A stretch of DNA of 64,000 nucleotides. Origin: Chloropicon primus (taxonomy: Eukaryota > Chlorophyta > Chloropicophyceae > Chloropicales > Chloropicaceae). Positions 28,520 through 39,101 of the stretch are shown here, one piece after another (position 1 is the first letter of the stretch; each line of letters starts with the position of its first letter). Position numbers and translations under genes: made by a program. The notes under the pieces were generated by a model. It saw only the letters and a program-made list of their open reading frames with translations. It ran no database searches and was not told the DNA's origin. The stretch is taken from contig CP060756.1 of NCBI GenBank assembly GCA_023205875.1, positions 1,240,001-1,304,000 on the forward strand, given 5' to 3'.

Positions 28520-28786
28520 AAATGCACCTTGTGTGAGGTTATTCTCCTTTAATGCACAACAAGTACAACAAGAGCAAGAGCAAGAGCAACAACAGCGTCC
28601 CCCTTCCCCCACTGGTCTTCGTCCGAAGCACCAAGTGCCCATCTTACCCTCTCCCTTCCTCGCAAGCAATCCATCCGCCTCGCTCGCGCGTCCCTTGGCA
28701 AAAAAGCGGAGCGGTCCGCACTCAGAAAGGAGAGAGAGGGGGGGGGCATCAATCGATTCGGCCGAGGCCCCTTGCCCGCAAGGAGG

Positions 28787-31700
28787 ATGGTGCGGGAGTG
28801 GTTGGAGGACGAGCTCCACGCCCTGATGGGGTTCGCGGAGAGGGCCCTGACGGACTACATCTTGGCAGTGGCGAAGCGGTCCCGGTCGGTGGAGGAGCTC
28901 CGGGCCAAGCTCGAGGACCAGGGCCTTCCCCCTGGCCAGAAAACGAGCACGCTCGCCGAGGCGTTGTACCAGAGGGTGAACGGGGCGTCCACCTCCGGCC
29001 AGGAGGCGGCCGCCGCGAGGGAGAGGCAGGCCGCGGACCAGGCCAAGCGGAGCGCCACGAAGTACGCCCTGGTGACGGACCAGGCCGACGAGGAGGAGCG
29101 CCGCGCTGGGGAGGGGTCGATCTCGAGGAGGCGGCACCGCCGGGGAAAGGAGGGCAAGGGCAGCAGGGTCGAGGACGCCGGAACGTCGTCCCGCGGCGCG
29201 GAGGACAGCGGGACGACGTCTCACTTCTCCCAGAAGAAGAGGCGGAAGTGGGAGGAGGACCAGGACATGACGGAGGAGGAGCTCGAGGCCAAGCGCCAGA
29301 GCGAGGCGAGGCTGCGGGACCAGCAGGAGAAGGCCGAGTTCGAGGAGCGGCTGCGGGCGAGGGACGAGGAGAGGACAAGGAGGATGGCCGAGGCGAGCAC
29401 CTCGGGCGGGCCGCAGTCCGAGATCGACAAGATCGTGGAGAGGGTTTACGCCAAGTCCGAGGGAGGCGGTGGGGGGAAGGACAAGACCAAGCTGATGCCC
29501 ACGCTGAGGGAGGTGAGCCGCCAGGAGTACCTGAAGAAGAGGGAGGCCCAGAAGCTCAAGGAGCTCAAGGAATCGATAGAGGACGAGCTCTTCCTCTTCA
29601 AGGACGTCAAGCTGACGAAGAAGGAGCAGAAGGAGTACGACTACAAGAAGCGGGTGTACGAGCTCGCCACGGAGAGGATCAAGGAGATCGACGCGGTGAA
29701 CGAGTACAGGATACCCGATGCCTACACGAACGAGGAGGGGAAGGAGCAGACCAGGGACGAGAGGTACGCGGCGGCGCTGGAGAGGTACAAGGACAAGGTC
29801 GACAAGGACGACGCCAACCCGTTCAAGGAGCAGGACGCGTGGGAGGCCCACCAGAGCAAGCACGCCAAGCTCTCCACGGGGGCCGAGGCCGGCCGGCGGG
29901 AGGAGGGCCAGAGCTACGACTTCGTGTTCGAGGACCAGGTCGAGTTCATCAAGGAGGACCTCATGACTGGGAACTTGGACTTGCTCGAGGAGGACGAGGG
30001 GGAGAGGGAGGCCAAGCTGAGGGACCTGGAGGAGAAGTCGGAGAGGGAGAGGATGAAGGCCGTGAGGGCGAGCTTGCCCATCTACCAGTACAGGGAGTCC
30101 CTGCTGTCGGCCATCCAGGAGTACCAGATCTTGATCATCGTGGGAGAGACGGGCAGCGGAAAGTCCACGCAGATTCCCCAGTACCTCCACGAGGAGGGGT
30201 TCAGCAAGCTGGGCAAGATCGGGTGCACGCAGCCCAGGAGGGTTGCCGCCATGAGCGTCGCCGCCAGGGTTGCGGAGGAGATGGCCGTGAAGCTGGGCAA
30301 CGAGGTGGGCTACAGCATCAGGTTCGAGGACTGCACGTCCGAGAAGACCATCGTCAAGTACATGACGGACGGTATGCTCATGCGGGAGTTCTTGGGCGAG
30401 CCGGACCTCGCGTCCTACTCGGTCATGATCATCGACGAGGCCCACGAGAGGACCTTGCAGACGGACGTCCTCTTCGGCCTGGTCAAGGACATCGCGAGGT
30501 ACAGGAACGACATCAAGCTGCTGATCAGCAGCGCGACCCTGGACGCCGAGAAGTTCTCCGAGTACTTTGACTACGCCCCCATCTTCAGGATCCCAGGCCG
30601 GCGCTACCCGGTGGACATCATGTACACCAAGGCCCCGGAGGCGGACTACATGGACGCGGCGGTGGTGACCACGCTCCAGATCCACGTCACCCAGCCTCCC
30701 GGGGACGTCTTGATCTTCTTCACCGGCCAGGAGGAGATCGAGACGTGCGAGGAGATCCTGAGGCAGAGGACGAGGTCCATGGGGTCCAAGATCTCCGAGA
30801 TGATCATCTGCCCCATCTACGCCAACCTCCCGTCCCAGCTCCAGGCGAAGATCTTCGAGCCGACCCCCGAGGGCGCCAGGAAGGTGGTCATCGCCACCAA
30901 CATCGCCGAGACGAGTCTGACCATCGACGGGATCAGGTACGTGATCGACCCTGGTTTCGCGAAGCAGAACAGCTTCAACCCCAGGACCGGGATGGAGTCC
31001 CTGATCGTCACCCCGGTGTCCAAGGCGGCCGCCATGCAGAGGACCGGCCGGGCGGGCCGGACGGGCCCCGGGCAGTGCTTCCGGCTGTACACGGCGTGGA
31101 GCTTCCAGCACGAGTTGGAGGACAACACGATCCCGGAGATCCAGAGGACGAACCTTGGGAACGTCGTTTTGATGCTCAAGTCCCTGGGGATCAACGACCT
31201 GATGAACTTCGACTTCATGGACCCCCCGCCCGCGGAGACCCTCCTCAGGGCCCTGGAGCAGCTCTACGCCCTCGGCGCCCTGAACGACAAGGGGGAGCTG
31301 ACCAAGCTGGGGAGGAAGATGGCGGAGTTCCCCCTGGACCCCATGCTCGCCAAGGCTATGGTCGCCTCGGACGCCCACGGCGTGAGCGAGGAGGTCATAA
31401 CGATCTGCGCCATGCTCACTTGCGGCGGCAGCGTGTTCTACAGGCCCAAGGACAAGCAGGTCCACGCGGACAACGCCCACAACAACTTCCACCGGGGGAA
31501 CGTCGGGGACCACGTCGCGCTCCTCCAGGTCTACAACACCTGGAGGGACTCGGGGCACAGCACCCAATGGTGCTACGAGAACTTCGTTCAGATCAGGGAG
31601 CTGAAGCGGGCGAGGGACATCCGGGACCAGCTCGTGGGCCTCATGGAGCGCGTGGAGATCGAGCTCAGGAGCGACGCCCAAGCCTTCGAGAACATCAAGA

Positions 31701-31984
31701 AGAGCATCACGTCGGGGTACTTTTACCACACCGCCCAGCTCCAGAGGAACGGGTCGTACAAGACGGTGAAGAACCCCCAGACGGTGCACATCCACCCGAG
31801 CTCCGGCTTGAGGGAGTCCCTGCCCCGGTGGGTCGTGTACCACGAGCTCGTCCTCACCAGCAAGGAGTACATGAGGAACGTCACGGAGATCAGGCCGGAC
31901 TGGCTGGTGGAGATCGCCCCGCACTACTACAACAACGCCAGCGACCTGGTCGGAGGAGGAGGAGGAGGGCACAACAAAAAATAA
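28787..31984 (+). CDS. DEAH-box RNA helicase PRP2/DHX16
   Basis: ATP-dependent helicase that remodels the activated spliceosome before the first splicing step. The intronless gene encodes 1065 residues. The N-terminal ~380 residues are charged and coiled-coil-like, starting [20 protein letters not shown]. Helicase motifs: [16 protein letters not shown] near 453, Ia [14 protein letters not shown] near 549, [50 protein letters not shown]. The C-terminal winged-helix/ratchet and OB-fold regions follow ([30 protein letters not shown]). Sequence such as [19 protein letters not shown] and the N-terminal type favour PRP2 over PRP16, PRP22 or PRP43. Two strong hairpins follow the stop. Confidence 0.93.
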   Translation: MVREWLEDELHALMGFAERALTDYILAVAKRSRSVEELRAKLEDQGLPPGQKTSTLAEALYQRVNGASTSGQEAAAARERQAADQAKRSATKYALVTDQADEEERRAGEGSISRRRHRRGKEGKGSRVEDAGTSSRGAEDSGTTSHFSQKKRRKWEEDQDMTEEELEAKRQSEARLRDQQEKAEFEERLRARDEERTRRMAEASTSGGPQSEIDKIVERVYAKSEGGGGGKDKTKLMPTLREVSRQEYLKKREAQKLKELKESIEDELFLFKDVKLTKKEQKEYDYKKRVYELATERIKEIDAVNEYRIPDAYTNEEGKEQTRDERYAAALERYKDKVDKDDANPFKEQDAWEAHQSKHAKLSTGAEAGRREEGQSYDFVFEDQVEFIKEDLMTGNLDLLEEDEGEREAKLRDLEEKSERERMKAVRASLPIYQYRESLLSAIQEYQILIIVGETGSGKSTQIPQYLHEEGFSKLGKIGCTQPRRVAAMSVAARVAEEMAVKLGNEVGYSIRFEDCTSEKTIVKYMTDGMLMREFLGEPDLASYSVMIIDEAHERTLQTDVLFGLVKDIARYRNDIKLLISSATLDAEKFSEYFDYAPIFRIPGRRYPVDIMYTKAPEADYMDAAVVTTLQIHVTQPPGDVLIFFTGQEEIETCEEILRQRTRSMGSKISEMIICPIYANLPSQLQAKIFEPTPEGARKVVIATNIAETSLTIDGIRYVIDPGFAKQNSFNPRTGMESLIVTPVSKAAAMQRTGRAGRTGPGQCFRLYTAWSFQHELEDNTIPEIQRTNLGNVVLMLKSLGINDLMNFDFMDPPPAETLLRALEQLYALGALNDKGELTKLGRKMAEFPLDPMLAKAMVASDAHGVSEEVITICAMLTCGGSVFYRPKDKQVHADNAHNNFHRGNVGDHVALLQVYNTWRDSGHSTQWCYENFVQIRELKRARDIRDQLVGLMERVEIELRSDAQAFENIKKSITSGYFYHTAQLQRNGSYKTVKNPQTVHIHPSSGLRESLPRWVVYHELVLTSKEYMRNVTEIRPDWLVEIAPHYYNNASDLVGGGGGGHNKK

Positions 31985-32047
31985 AAGGTGGAGGAGGAGG
32001 AACCACCACCTTTCCTTTTCTATTTTTGAGAGTCCATGAGGACTCTC
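31984..32047 (+). other. pair of hairpins directly after the PRP2 stop
   Basis: Two perfect 8-bp inverted repeats: AAAGGTGG (31984-31991) with CCACCTTT (32006-32013), and GAGAGTCC (32028-32035) with GGACTCTC (32040-32047) around a four-base ATGA loop. T-rich sequence follows the first. They may act in mRNA 3'-end formation or stability; this is inferred from shape only. Confidence 0.6.
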
Positions 32048-32795
32048 TTCTGCTCTACGTTAACTTAATCCTAAAACTGGTTTTATTCCCAAGATTGAAC
32101 CTTTTATCCACAGACAAGCTGTTGGATGACTGTTCCGAGGAATATACTTCTAATGTCCCCCGTGGCATCCTCATGGGCAACACGAGAGGAGAGAGGTTTC
32201 GAGGATCTCTTTGCAAGTTGCGCTCTCCGGAATGGTCTTCATCCGGCTCTCGGATCCCAGTCGTAATATGCGTCGTTTCAGTTTTTGGAATTCAGATCTT
32301 CCACGCGCGCCATCGCGACCTCACGTGCTGGCGGCTGTCGAGTTCGATCCTTGTCGACCGAGCCCCCCCCCCCCCGTGCTCGTCTTTCCTTTTGTTTTTC
32401 CTTTGGCGTAGAATCCCTTTTTCACGGCTTCCCCGCCCCTCTCCTCCGGGCTTCCTCCTTCGTTTTTTGCAATCCGATATGAGCTGGAGCGCGATTCAGC
32501 TCAGCCACGTGAGGATTCTGTCCAGGAGTCGGCAAAAGGCAAACGTGCGCGCGACGAACGAGACGAAGGAGAAGGAAGGGCGACGGAACGAGCGAGCGAG
32601 CGAGCGAGAGACGACGACAAAGAGCGGTTAGGGTCGACCTCGTGATAAGGCTTGGACTCCCCCATTGAGTAGAGAGAGGCACTCGTCCAGGGGCTCGGCT
32701 CGACGACGAGACGAGCTTTTGTTTATTTTTTCCCTCGTGGTGTTCGTTAGGAAGGACTAGTAACAATAGAGACGCCTGTGCAGAACGGCGAGAAC
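31985..32795. other. 811-bp gap, PRP2 to bHLH gene
   Basis: The longest gene-free stretch of the window. After the two hairpins it has a locally AT-richer part (32050-32170), a 14-base C run near 32366-32379 and an AG/CG-rich part before the bHLH start. No frame on either strand looks coding. The 5' part probably serves as PRP2 3' UTR and the 3' part as a long bHLH promoter or leader. Confidence 0.5.
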
Positions 32796-33602
32796 ATGAC
32801 GATAGTCAACACAATACCCGTCACGGGAGCCCAGCTGGTGAGGCCGCTGGCCGTGATGCCGTCGGGGGCGGCCATGGCCCCGACGAGTATCCAGATGTCG
32901 CCGCTGGTCCCCTCCCCCCTCGCCATGACGGGGGCGGCCATGGATCCCGTGTCGTTCCAGCAGTGGTGGCAGGCCGTGTCCCAGCTGAACGGGTCGAGGC
33001 CGGGGACCCCCCTCGCGGCGCTGAACGCCCAGGTCGGCCCCTTCTCTAGGATAGCCTCGCCGACCCTGGAGCAGATGCAGGAGCTGCAGCAACAGCAGCA
33101 GCAGCAGAGGGCCCCGCAGCAGGCCAGCGCTGGGGTGAAGACCAAGGGGTCCAACAAGTCTGGCAAGGGTAAGCTGGGGTCCTCGCGATCTTCGAGCCCG
33201 GCGAACTTGGTTGGCGGGGCCGAGGCCCCGGCCAACAGCGGCCTGCCCCTCAAGGCGTCCAGGCACAAGTACGCCGAGCAGAGGAGGAGGAACAGAATCA
33301 ACGAGAGGCTCGACCAGCTCAGGACCCTGGTGCCCCACACGGAGGGCAGCAACATCGCGGGATTCCTCGACCAGGTGATAGAGTACGTCATGAAGCTGCA
33401 GCAGCAGCTCGACATCGACCCCCAGGCCGGGCAGCAACAGGTCTGCGACGTCGCTCAGGTGGTCAGGACCAACAACGTTGAGGGGCAACAGAAGGCATCC
33501 AACACCACGGACGAGAAGCAGGGAAAGCGCGAAGCCAAGGCCGAGGGAAAGGCCGAGGACTCGCAGGCCGACCGCCCAGCCAAGAAGGCGAAGCGTAACT
33601 GA
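32796..33602 (+). CDS. bHLH transcription factor, BIM-like
   Basis: A 268-residue nuclear protein. The basic region SRHKYAEQRRRNRINERLDQ starts near residue 154 and holds the His/Lys-Glu-Arg residues needed for E-box contact (H, E, R). It is followed by helix 1, a loop with TEGSNIAGF, and helix 2 ending VIEYVMKLQQQL. The pattern resembles plant BIM proteins (brassinosteroid partners) more than other bHLH classes, but brassinosteroid function in an alga cannot be assumed. The N-terminal half is rich in Pro, Met, Ser and Gln with a glutamine run (Q8), like an activation domain. The C-terminus is lysine-rich (KKAKR) and may be a nuclear import signal. Confidence 0.88.
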   Translation: MTIVNTIPVTGAQLVRPLAVMPSGAAMAPTSIQMSPLVPSPLAMTGAAMDPVSFQQWWQAVSQLNGSRPGTPLAALNAQVGPFSRIASPTLEQMQELQQQQQQQRAPQQASAGVKTKGSNKSGKGKLGSSRSSSPANLVGGAEAPANSGLPLKASRHKYAEQRRRNRINERLDQLRTLVPHTEGSNIAGFLDQVIEYVMKLQQQLDIDPQAGQQQVCDVAQVVRTNNVEGQQKASNTTDEKQGKREAKAEGKAEDSQADRPAKKAKRN

Positions 33603-33963
33603 CTTATACGACACCACCGGTGGAGATCCGCGCGAGTTTCGCGAGAATAACAGAGCAAGGCGGCGGCGTCGGTACACGCCGGCACAGCTGCGCGAACTCG
33701 ACCAGCCGCCGGGGAGCTAACGACTTTTTTATTTCCGATAGATGTAGGGAATCTACCAATTTTGATGGAACCAAGCCAGGCCTAGTCCTTCTCCACGTCG
33801 TGCGCGCGTCTCTCTCCTTCTCTCTCTGCCTGCCCCCTCGACGACGAAGAACAGCTCCTCATCCACTCACACACCTGTTGAATGGTAGAATATTATCGAT
33901 TTGATTACAAAGTAGCCTTAAAGTTCTCCGCGCGCGGCGTGCGCCCCCCAATCACGGTCAATC
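33603..33963. other. intergenic region, bHLH and RPN2 3' ends
   Basis: About 360 bp between convergent stop codons. A TGTAA on the minus strand (near 33903) suits RPN2 mRNA end formation. A CT-rich stretch lies near 33812-33832. No gene seen. Confidence 0.5.
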
Positions 33964-36900
33964 CTAGTCCAGAGCGCTGTTGTACTCGAAAGGCTCTGGT
34001 GGAGGAGGCTCCGTGCTCGCTGGAGGCTCCGTGTTCACGGGGATGTTCACGACCTCCAGCTCCTTCCCGGGCTCGTTGTCCTTGAGCAGGACGATTCCTA
34101 TGGACTTGGCGTTCTCGTTGATGGGCGTGAAGCGCGAGCCGGCCAGGAAGTGAACGTGCTTCTCCTGAGCTGGGACGACCCTCGTTGGGTTCTCCTTCTG
34201 CTCCTCCGTGGCCTCGGCCTTCGGCTTGGAGCCCTCCTCCTTCTTCTCGTCGCCCGCGGCCTCGAGCTCCGCGGCCTCACCCTCCACCTCCATCTTGTTG
34301 CTGTCGGCGTTCTCCTTGCCCTTCTCGCTGGTGCTCTTCTTGGCGTCCTCCTTCTTGGCCGCCCTCGCCTTGGCCTTGGCCGTGGTAGAAAGCACGGCCG
34401 TGGGGGCCTTGCTCGTGAGGACGTTGTTCGCGTGCTCCACGGGCTCCGCGTAAGCAAAGATGCTCGGCTTGCACTTGGACACCACGCTGAACTTGGGCAT
34501 GTCCAGGTTCTCGTTCAGGCCGATGAACGCGGTCGGCGTCAGGGGCAGACTCATGAAGTAGGACAGGGGGTACCAGTACCAGTACTGGGTGAAGACCGCC
34601 ATGCCGATGACGGACAGCAGCCTCGGGAAGCCGTTCCTGCTCCTCAAGCGGATGTTCACGTTCCTGCCCCCCGCGTCAATCAGTCCGACCGCGATGATCG
34701 CTCCCATCTTGCACATGACGTCCTCGTGCTTGTCGCTCACGATCTTGTCCAACTTCTTCCTGAAACCGGACACCTTGGATTCTGGCTGCTGGAGGAGAAC
34801 CATCGAGGTCGCTATGAGGGCTCCCTGCCTCACAAAGTCAATGGCATCCTTGCTGAGAACCTGGAGAATGTTCATGGCCTCCTTCATTCCCGTTCCCGCG
34901 CAGGCAATGCCCAGGGCCATGGCCACGCCGTACCTCACGTGAGGGTTGAAGCTCTCCGACAGCAAGGCCACGGTGTGAGGGCACTGCTCGGGCTGAGAGT
35001 ACATGACGAAACCGAGGCACATCACGGCAGCCCTCCTGACGTCGTCGCTCACGTCGCTCACGGCAAAGTGCAGGAGCTTCTGGATCGCAAAGTTGCTCAT
35101 GGTTCCGCTGTACGCCAAACCGATGCAGAACATTCCGCCGTATCGGAGAATCGGGTTCTGGTCCTGGCACAACTGCAGTATCAAGGCGTCCGCGTTCTCC
35201 TCCCTCCCGTACATCACCAAGGCGCAGCCCAGAGCCAGCCCCCTGGTGATCTTCTCGTGCTGAGTATCGTGTGCATACGCGAGCATCTGCTCCGTCTTGT
35301 CACTCCCCGTGCCCACCGAGAGCAGGCCAATCGCAATTCCCGCGGCTTCACCCGCAACAGCGGAGTCCGTGTAAAGGACATTCTTAAGATCCTCGAAGAC
35401 TTCTTCGTCGTCTGTTCCCAAGGTCGCTAGTCCCAAGCCCAAGCAAGCCCCGTGCTGCACCACCTCGCTGCTAGCGTTGCGGAGGGACTGCAGGAGAAAG
35501 TCACGAATGACCTTGCCCTTGTCGCAGTGCATGAGCCCCAGGGCGTAGAGCGCTCCTCCCTCGGAGAATGGGCTCCCGCTGCTCCCGTCGGATGGCAAGT
35601 AGGGTGCCATCAAGAACTGGCCTTGGGAGAGCTGGCCACGGTGGATGACTCCCAGACCCGCGGTGGCGCTGAACTTGGCCCAGTTCGTGGCCCTGGCCAA
35701 CCAGTCCAAGTGCTCCCTCAGGAACGTATCCACCGTGGTTCCCATGTGCATGAGAGCGTTTGTGAAGATGATTGCGCTGTGGCACACGCTGTTCCTCGTC
35801 TCGACACTGCTCTTCAAGTTCTTCAAGATGGTTGGATCCGTGCGGTTTTTACTGTACAAAAACTCCAGGTGCAGTTTGATCGGGGCGTCTCCCTGAAGGA
35901 TGGACAGCAGCTTGTTGACCTTCCTGTCGCTCTCCTTCTCCTCTGAAGAGGGTTTCTCCTTCTTTTCGGCAGGGGCAGCACCTTCCGCCGCTCCGGTCAT
36001 CTCCTGGTCCGCCTCCATGGGCTCTGCTCCCTCCTGGCTTGCGGCTGGCTTCTCGCCATCCGCGGCGGTCTCTGCTGGCTGCTCAGCCTTCTTCAACATC
36101 TTCTCCACGTGATCCGAAACTTTAGAAAGGAACTGTGGCTGCTCGTTCTCGAAGAGGTCGAAAGCGATCTGATAAGCTAGCAAAATGCTGTCCGAGTCTT
36201 GCCCCAGCAGGTTGGTGAGGATCTCCGCGACCGCGGCCGCCTCGTCAAGGAACATCAGGCACTGGCTGATGACGATCCAGTCCGGCTGGTCGAGCTGCTT
36301 GAAGAGGTCCACCATCAAGCGCAGCGCCTTCTCGCGAAACTTCCTGCTCACGATCAAGTTCTGACAGACTCTCAGGGCGTACGTCAAGAGCTTCTTGTCG
36401 AACTGGCCGTGCTCCGCGACCGTCCTGAGCAAGTCCAGGTGGCACGAGTCCAGTGCTATCCCGATTGCCTGCTCCAGCTGGCCGTCCTCGAGGCACCTTT
36501 TGAACATTCTTTGCACGATAGCCTCGAGCCTGCTATCGATCTGGATTTCCTCCCCCGAGATTTCGCCCTTCTCTCTTTGCTTCATGTACTCGTCGATGCA
36601 CTTCCCCACGATAGTCTGGACGTAGTCGCTCTGCTCGGTCACGTCGAAGAGCGAGCCGGCGCACAGGGCGTACGTAAGGGACTCCTGAAGCTCACCCAGA
36701 TGGTAGAAGACCTGCGGCAACAAAAAAAACTCGCGAGTCAGTAAAACAAGACGTGATCTACGACACGATCTACGTGCTCCACGGGCAGTTTCGTGCCGCA
36801 GACCTCCCTCTCCTCCCCGCGAATCTCGCTCCCTCTCTTCGACCCACTCACCTTGGACGCCAAAAGCGCCGCGAGGTTCCTCTCCCCGAAGCTCTCGTCC

Positions 36901-37121
36901 TCATACAGGGCCTCGATGGTCGCGATGGAACTGCTCACTTCAAACCACAGATCCGGCACCACCTCATCGAGCTGCTTCAACGCACACGCCCTCAACCTGT
37001 CGTCGTCCTCATCGAGCAGAGCTATCAGTCCTTGCGCGGACGTAAGCTTCTGCTGTCCCTCCACCTCCTCACCCTTCTTCATCCCTCCGTTCGCTCTCTT
37101 AACCACGGCCGCGCTTGCCAT
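33964..37121 (-). CDS. RPN2: 26S proteasome regulatory subunit RPN2 (PSMD1)
   Basis: Largest non-ATPase scaffold of the proteasome base. Two exons, 37121-36852 and 36711-33964, joined in phase 0 (GTGAGT donor, CGCAG acceptor), for 1005 residues. Exon 1 gives the N-terminal LTSAQGLIALLDEDDDRLRA helix region; exon 2 begins VFYHLGELQESLTYALCAGSLFDV. The central half is a ring of PC repeats with the repeated GAxxGLG/A pattern (GACLGLGLATLGTDDEEVFE, GMFCIGLAYSGT, GVAMALGIACAGTG). Long acidic/lysine-rich insertions occur near residues 300-330 and 800-880, as in other RPN2 proteins. The C-terminus (EPFEYNSALD) keeps the conserved Phe-Glu/Asp tail seen in RPN2 of other species. The stop meets the bHLH gene. 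Confidence 0.95.
36712..36851 (-). other. intron of RPN2
   Basis: A 140-nt GT-AG intron in phase 0 after residue 90. The acceptor is preceded by a T-run on the minus strand. Confidence 0.85.
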
Positions 37122-37463
37122 CCTCTTCTCTTTCGTCCTCTCCGCTCGCGTCCCTTCAAATTCACACCCAAGCCAAGTTCAAAATCATCTCACATCATCT
37201 TGGCCTTGGGACCAACTCCGAGGGAGGGAGTTGTTGAGGATGGAGGTCCACGGGGGGACGGGATGCGGTCGAAACCGTGTTCGATCAAAGGATCGTCGCT
37301 CAGGTCTTTCCTCTGACCCCGCGTTTGAGAAGAATGGCCAAAGGGTGAGGATGGTGCCTCTGAACTGAGATCCCTCATTCTGCAGACCAAGACGCATATC
37401 TTGGACACAACACGTCAGCACCAGCACCAGCACCACCATCGTTTGTTGTTGTTGTTGACAACG
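37122..37463. promoter_or_regulatory. divergent upstream region RPN2/EEP gene
   Basis: About 340 bp between divergent ATGs. Holds a CAGCAC repeat (37413-37436) followed by a TTG run (37442-37458) just before the plus-strand start. No other feature seen. Confidence 0.45.
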
Positions 37464-38357
37464 ATGAAGGTGGTGAGCTACAACCTCAACAGGTTGGCGA
37501 CGGAGGGGGCTGGAGGAGCAGACAAGCGGAGGGCGCTCACGGATTTTGTCTCCTCCGAGTCCGCGGACCTGTACTTTTTCCAACTCGTTTCGCGGGAAGT
37601 CCTCGCCCACATTCGGACGGCCTTGGACGGCTATCACGCCTGCGTCTTCGCCGCACACGACTCGGAGGACGCGTTTGGTCTGGCCATACTGAGCAAGGTC
37701 GACGTCGTCCCCGAAAGTCGCTGCGAGCACAGATTTGGAGAATCGGAGAAGCTCTTCGCCCTCTCCTGCTCGGTGTCTCTCTCTCCCGGTGAGGAAGTGA
37801 GGGTCACGAACGTGCACCTGCACAACACGAGCGAGAGCATTCGATTGGACCAGGTCGCTTCCCTCGTCGAGAGCGACAGCATCAATGCAACACGGATGAT
37901 TGTGGGCGACTTCAACGCTTTGACGAAGAGCGATTATTTCCCACACGAGTGGTCCGCCTTGGTGGATCTCGCAAGGGAGCGCGAGTGGGAAGAGAGGCAG
38001 GAGAGGGCGACCACGTCCCTCACCGCATCGACTGCAGGGACCAGCTTCGTAGACACTTGCAGGTGGATCGACGAAGAGAGACGAAGAGGGAGTGAGAAGG
38101 AATGCGCTTCTTCCGCCGTTGCTGAGCGTCTGCACACGTACGTCCTCACCTTGAAGGAACGCGCGGTTCGTCTCAGGCTGGACTACGTATTTCTACGACC
38201 GTGCCCATCGAAGCTGCGGCCGATCGACTTCCACGTCTGCCACGACGTCCATCTCTCGAACCACTTTCCAGTCGTCTGCACCTTGAGCAGGTCCACAAAA
38301 CACCTGCAGTGGTGCGCTCGTGATGTGGCTAGTGCCCCCAAACAATTGCGACAATAA
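37464..38357 (+). CDS. endonuclease/exonuclease/phosphatase-fold protein
   Basis: A 297-residue member of the EEP (DNase I/APE1-like) superfamily, metal-dependent phosphodiesterases. Motifs in order: N-terminal VVSYNLNRL with the conserved Asn, ADLYFFQLVS at the site where a Glu metal ligand is usual (here Gln, Q), VTNVHLHN, VGDFNAL with the Asp-Asn pair, RLRLDYVFLRP, and SNHFPVVC with the catalytic His. Most members have DHxP or DHFPV; here Asn replaces that Asp (SNHF). These two changes might lower activity or simply mark a subfamily. The product lacks a signal peptide, so I expect a cytosolic or nuclear enzyme. Substrate unknown. Confidence 0.75.
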   Translation: MKVVSYNLNRLATEGAGGADKRRALTDFVSSESADLYFFQLVSREVLAHIRTALDGYHACVFAAHDSEDAFGLAILSKVDVVPESRCEHRFGESEKLFALSCSVSLSPGEEVRVTNVHLHNTSESIRLDQVASLVESDSINATRMIVGDFNALTKSDYFPHEWSALVDLAREREWEERQERATTSLTASTAGTSFVDTCRWIDEERRRGSEKECASSAVAERLHTYVLTLKERAVRLRLDYVFLRPCPSKLRPIDFHVCHDVHLSNHFPVVCTLSRSTKHLQWCARDVASAPKQLRQ

Positions 38358-38408
38358 TTAGAAAACAATTCTAAATCCAAAGAGCGGGTTGCCTTGGGTT
38401 GGCTCCGA

Positions 38409-38608
38409 CTATAACTCCCCGGGCTTTGCTCCTCTCCCCTCTTCAATCTCTTCCCCCTCCTTCACGATTTGAGCTTGGGCCTCTAAAACCCATTTTCCTC
38501 AAAAGGCAAAGGCGGTGCCTTGGAGAGACACCAACTCACCACGATTGAGTTGTCGGGTTCCGCGTCTATCAGGCCAACGGGGAGGGACTTGGTTCGTGCC
38601 AGGACCAT
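38409..38608 (-). CDS. tentative small two-exon protein (46 aa)
   Basis: Possible small gene. Exon 1, 38608-38540, reads MVLARTKSLPVGLIDAEPDN then SIV and ends at a GTGAGT donor. A 59-nt intron would end at ...TTTTAGAG, and exon 2, 38480-38409, reads AQAQIVKEGEEIEEGRGAKP then GEL and a stop. The ATG context (ACCATCT on the minus strand) is fair. Using the acceptor two bases earlier would give a shorter end, RPKLKS. I do not recognise the protein. It has no membrane segment; the first exon is neutral and the second strongly charged. It would be convergent with the EEP gene. Called mainly because the donor is good and the sequence composition looks like protein. Confidence 0.35.
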
Positions 38609-38987
38609 CTTGAACGAGAACGAGCGCGGGGGCAAACGGGAACAGAAGCTATTTAAGAAGCGGACAGCGTAGTGGATTGACAAGCACGCAAAAACACGCA
38701 CACACACAAAGGTAGGCTAGGAAGACCCTGTCTTGGTTTGCGTTTCCTGGGAAGGAGCGTGCCTTGCAACGATTTCTTCGCCTCGACTCGACTCGCGCAC
38801 GTTGCCTGGACCGTGGACAACACGGCGGCGCGTCTTGTCTTGAACGACGTGGTGAAGGGAAGGAAAGCCAAGGGACGTGAAACTTGGGACGTCGTCCTTG
38901 CAGATCGCAACTCTCCTCACACAACTCTCGAGAGGTCCGCTGACCTAAACGTGAAACGTTTCCTCCTCCTGTTCTGTCCGTGCACAG
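38609..38987. promoter_or_regulatory. region between two tentative small genes
   Basis: About 380 bp. Contains CTATTTAAG (38648-38656), a TATA-like sequence that could serve either strand, a CACA run, and an AAG/GTAGG splice-donor-like site near 38711. The donor together with the acceptor at 38987 could frame a 5' UTR intron of the 37-residue membrane protein. Longer open frames here run through the putative intron and lack similarity to anything I know. Confidence 0.35.
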
Positions 38988-39101
38988 ATGAACGGCGCAG
39001 ACGTCACCGCTACCTTGATTATCGTGTTCCTCTCCCTCTTCGGCTTTTTCTGCACGATGGGTTACCTGAAGAGAAGGTCCGACGGTTATGGAAACGTGTG
39101 A
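38988..39101 (+). CDS. tentative 37-residue single-pass membrane protein
   Basis: A very short frame: MNGADVTATLIIVFLSLFGF then FCTMGYLKRRSDGYGNV. It has one membrane helix (TLIIVFLSLFGFFCTMGYL) flanked by an acidic N-side and a basic KRR on the C-side, a classical small inner-membrane or ER subunit layout. The ATG comes directly after CTGTCCGTGCACAG, a good 3' splice site, so the mRNA may carry a spliced leader exon ending near 38711. I do not recognise it as a known small subunit of photosystems, cytochrome b6f, OST or V-ATPase. It could be a real microprotein or the last exon of a slightly longer gene. Confidence 0.45.
   Translation: MNGADVTATLIIVFLSLFGFFCTMGYLKRRSDGYGNV

Noticed and set aside
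28409-31972. A 1187-residue open frame antisense to PRP2
   Set aside because: It is the mirror of a highly biased GC-rich coding strand. The sequence is Leu/Val/Pro/Arg-rich with no domain, and the sense strand encodes a full helicase.
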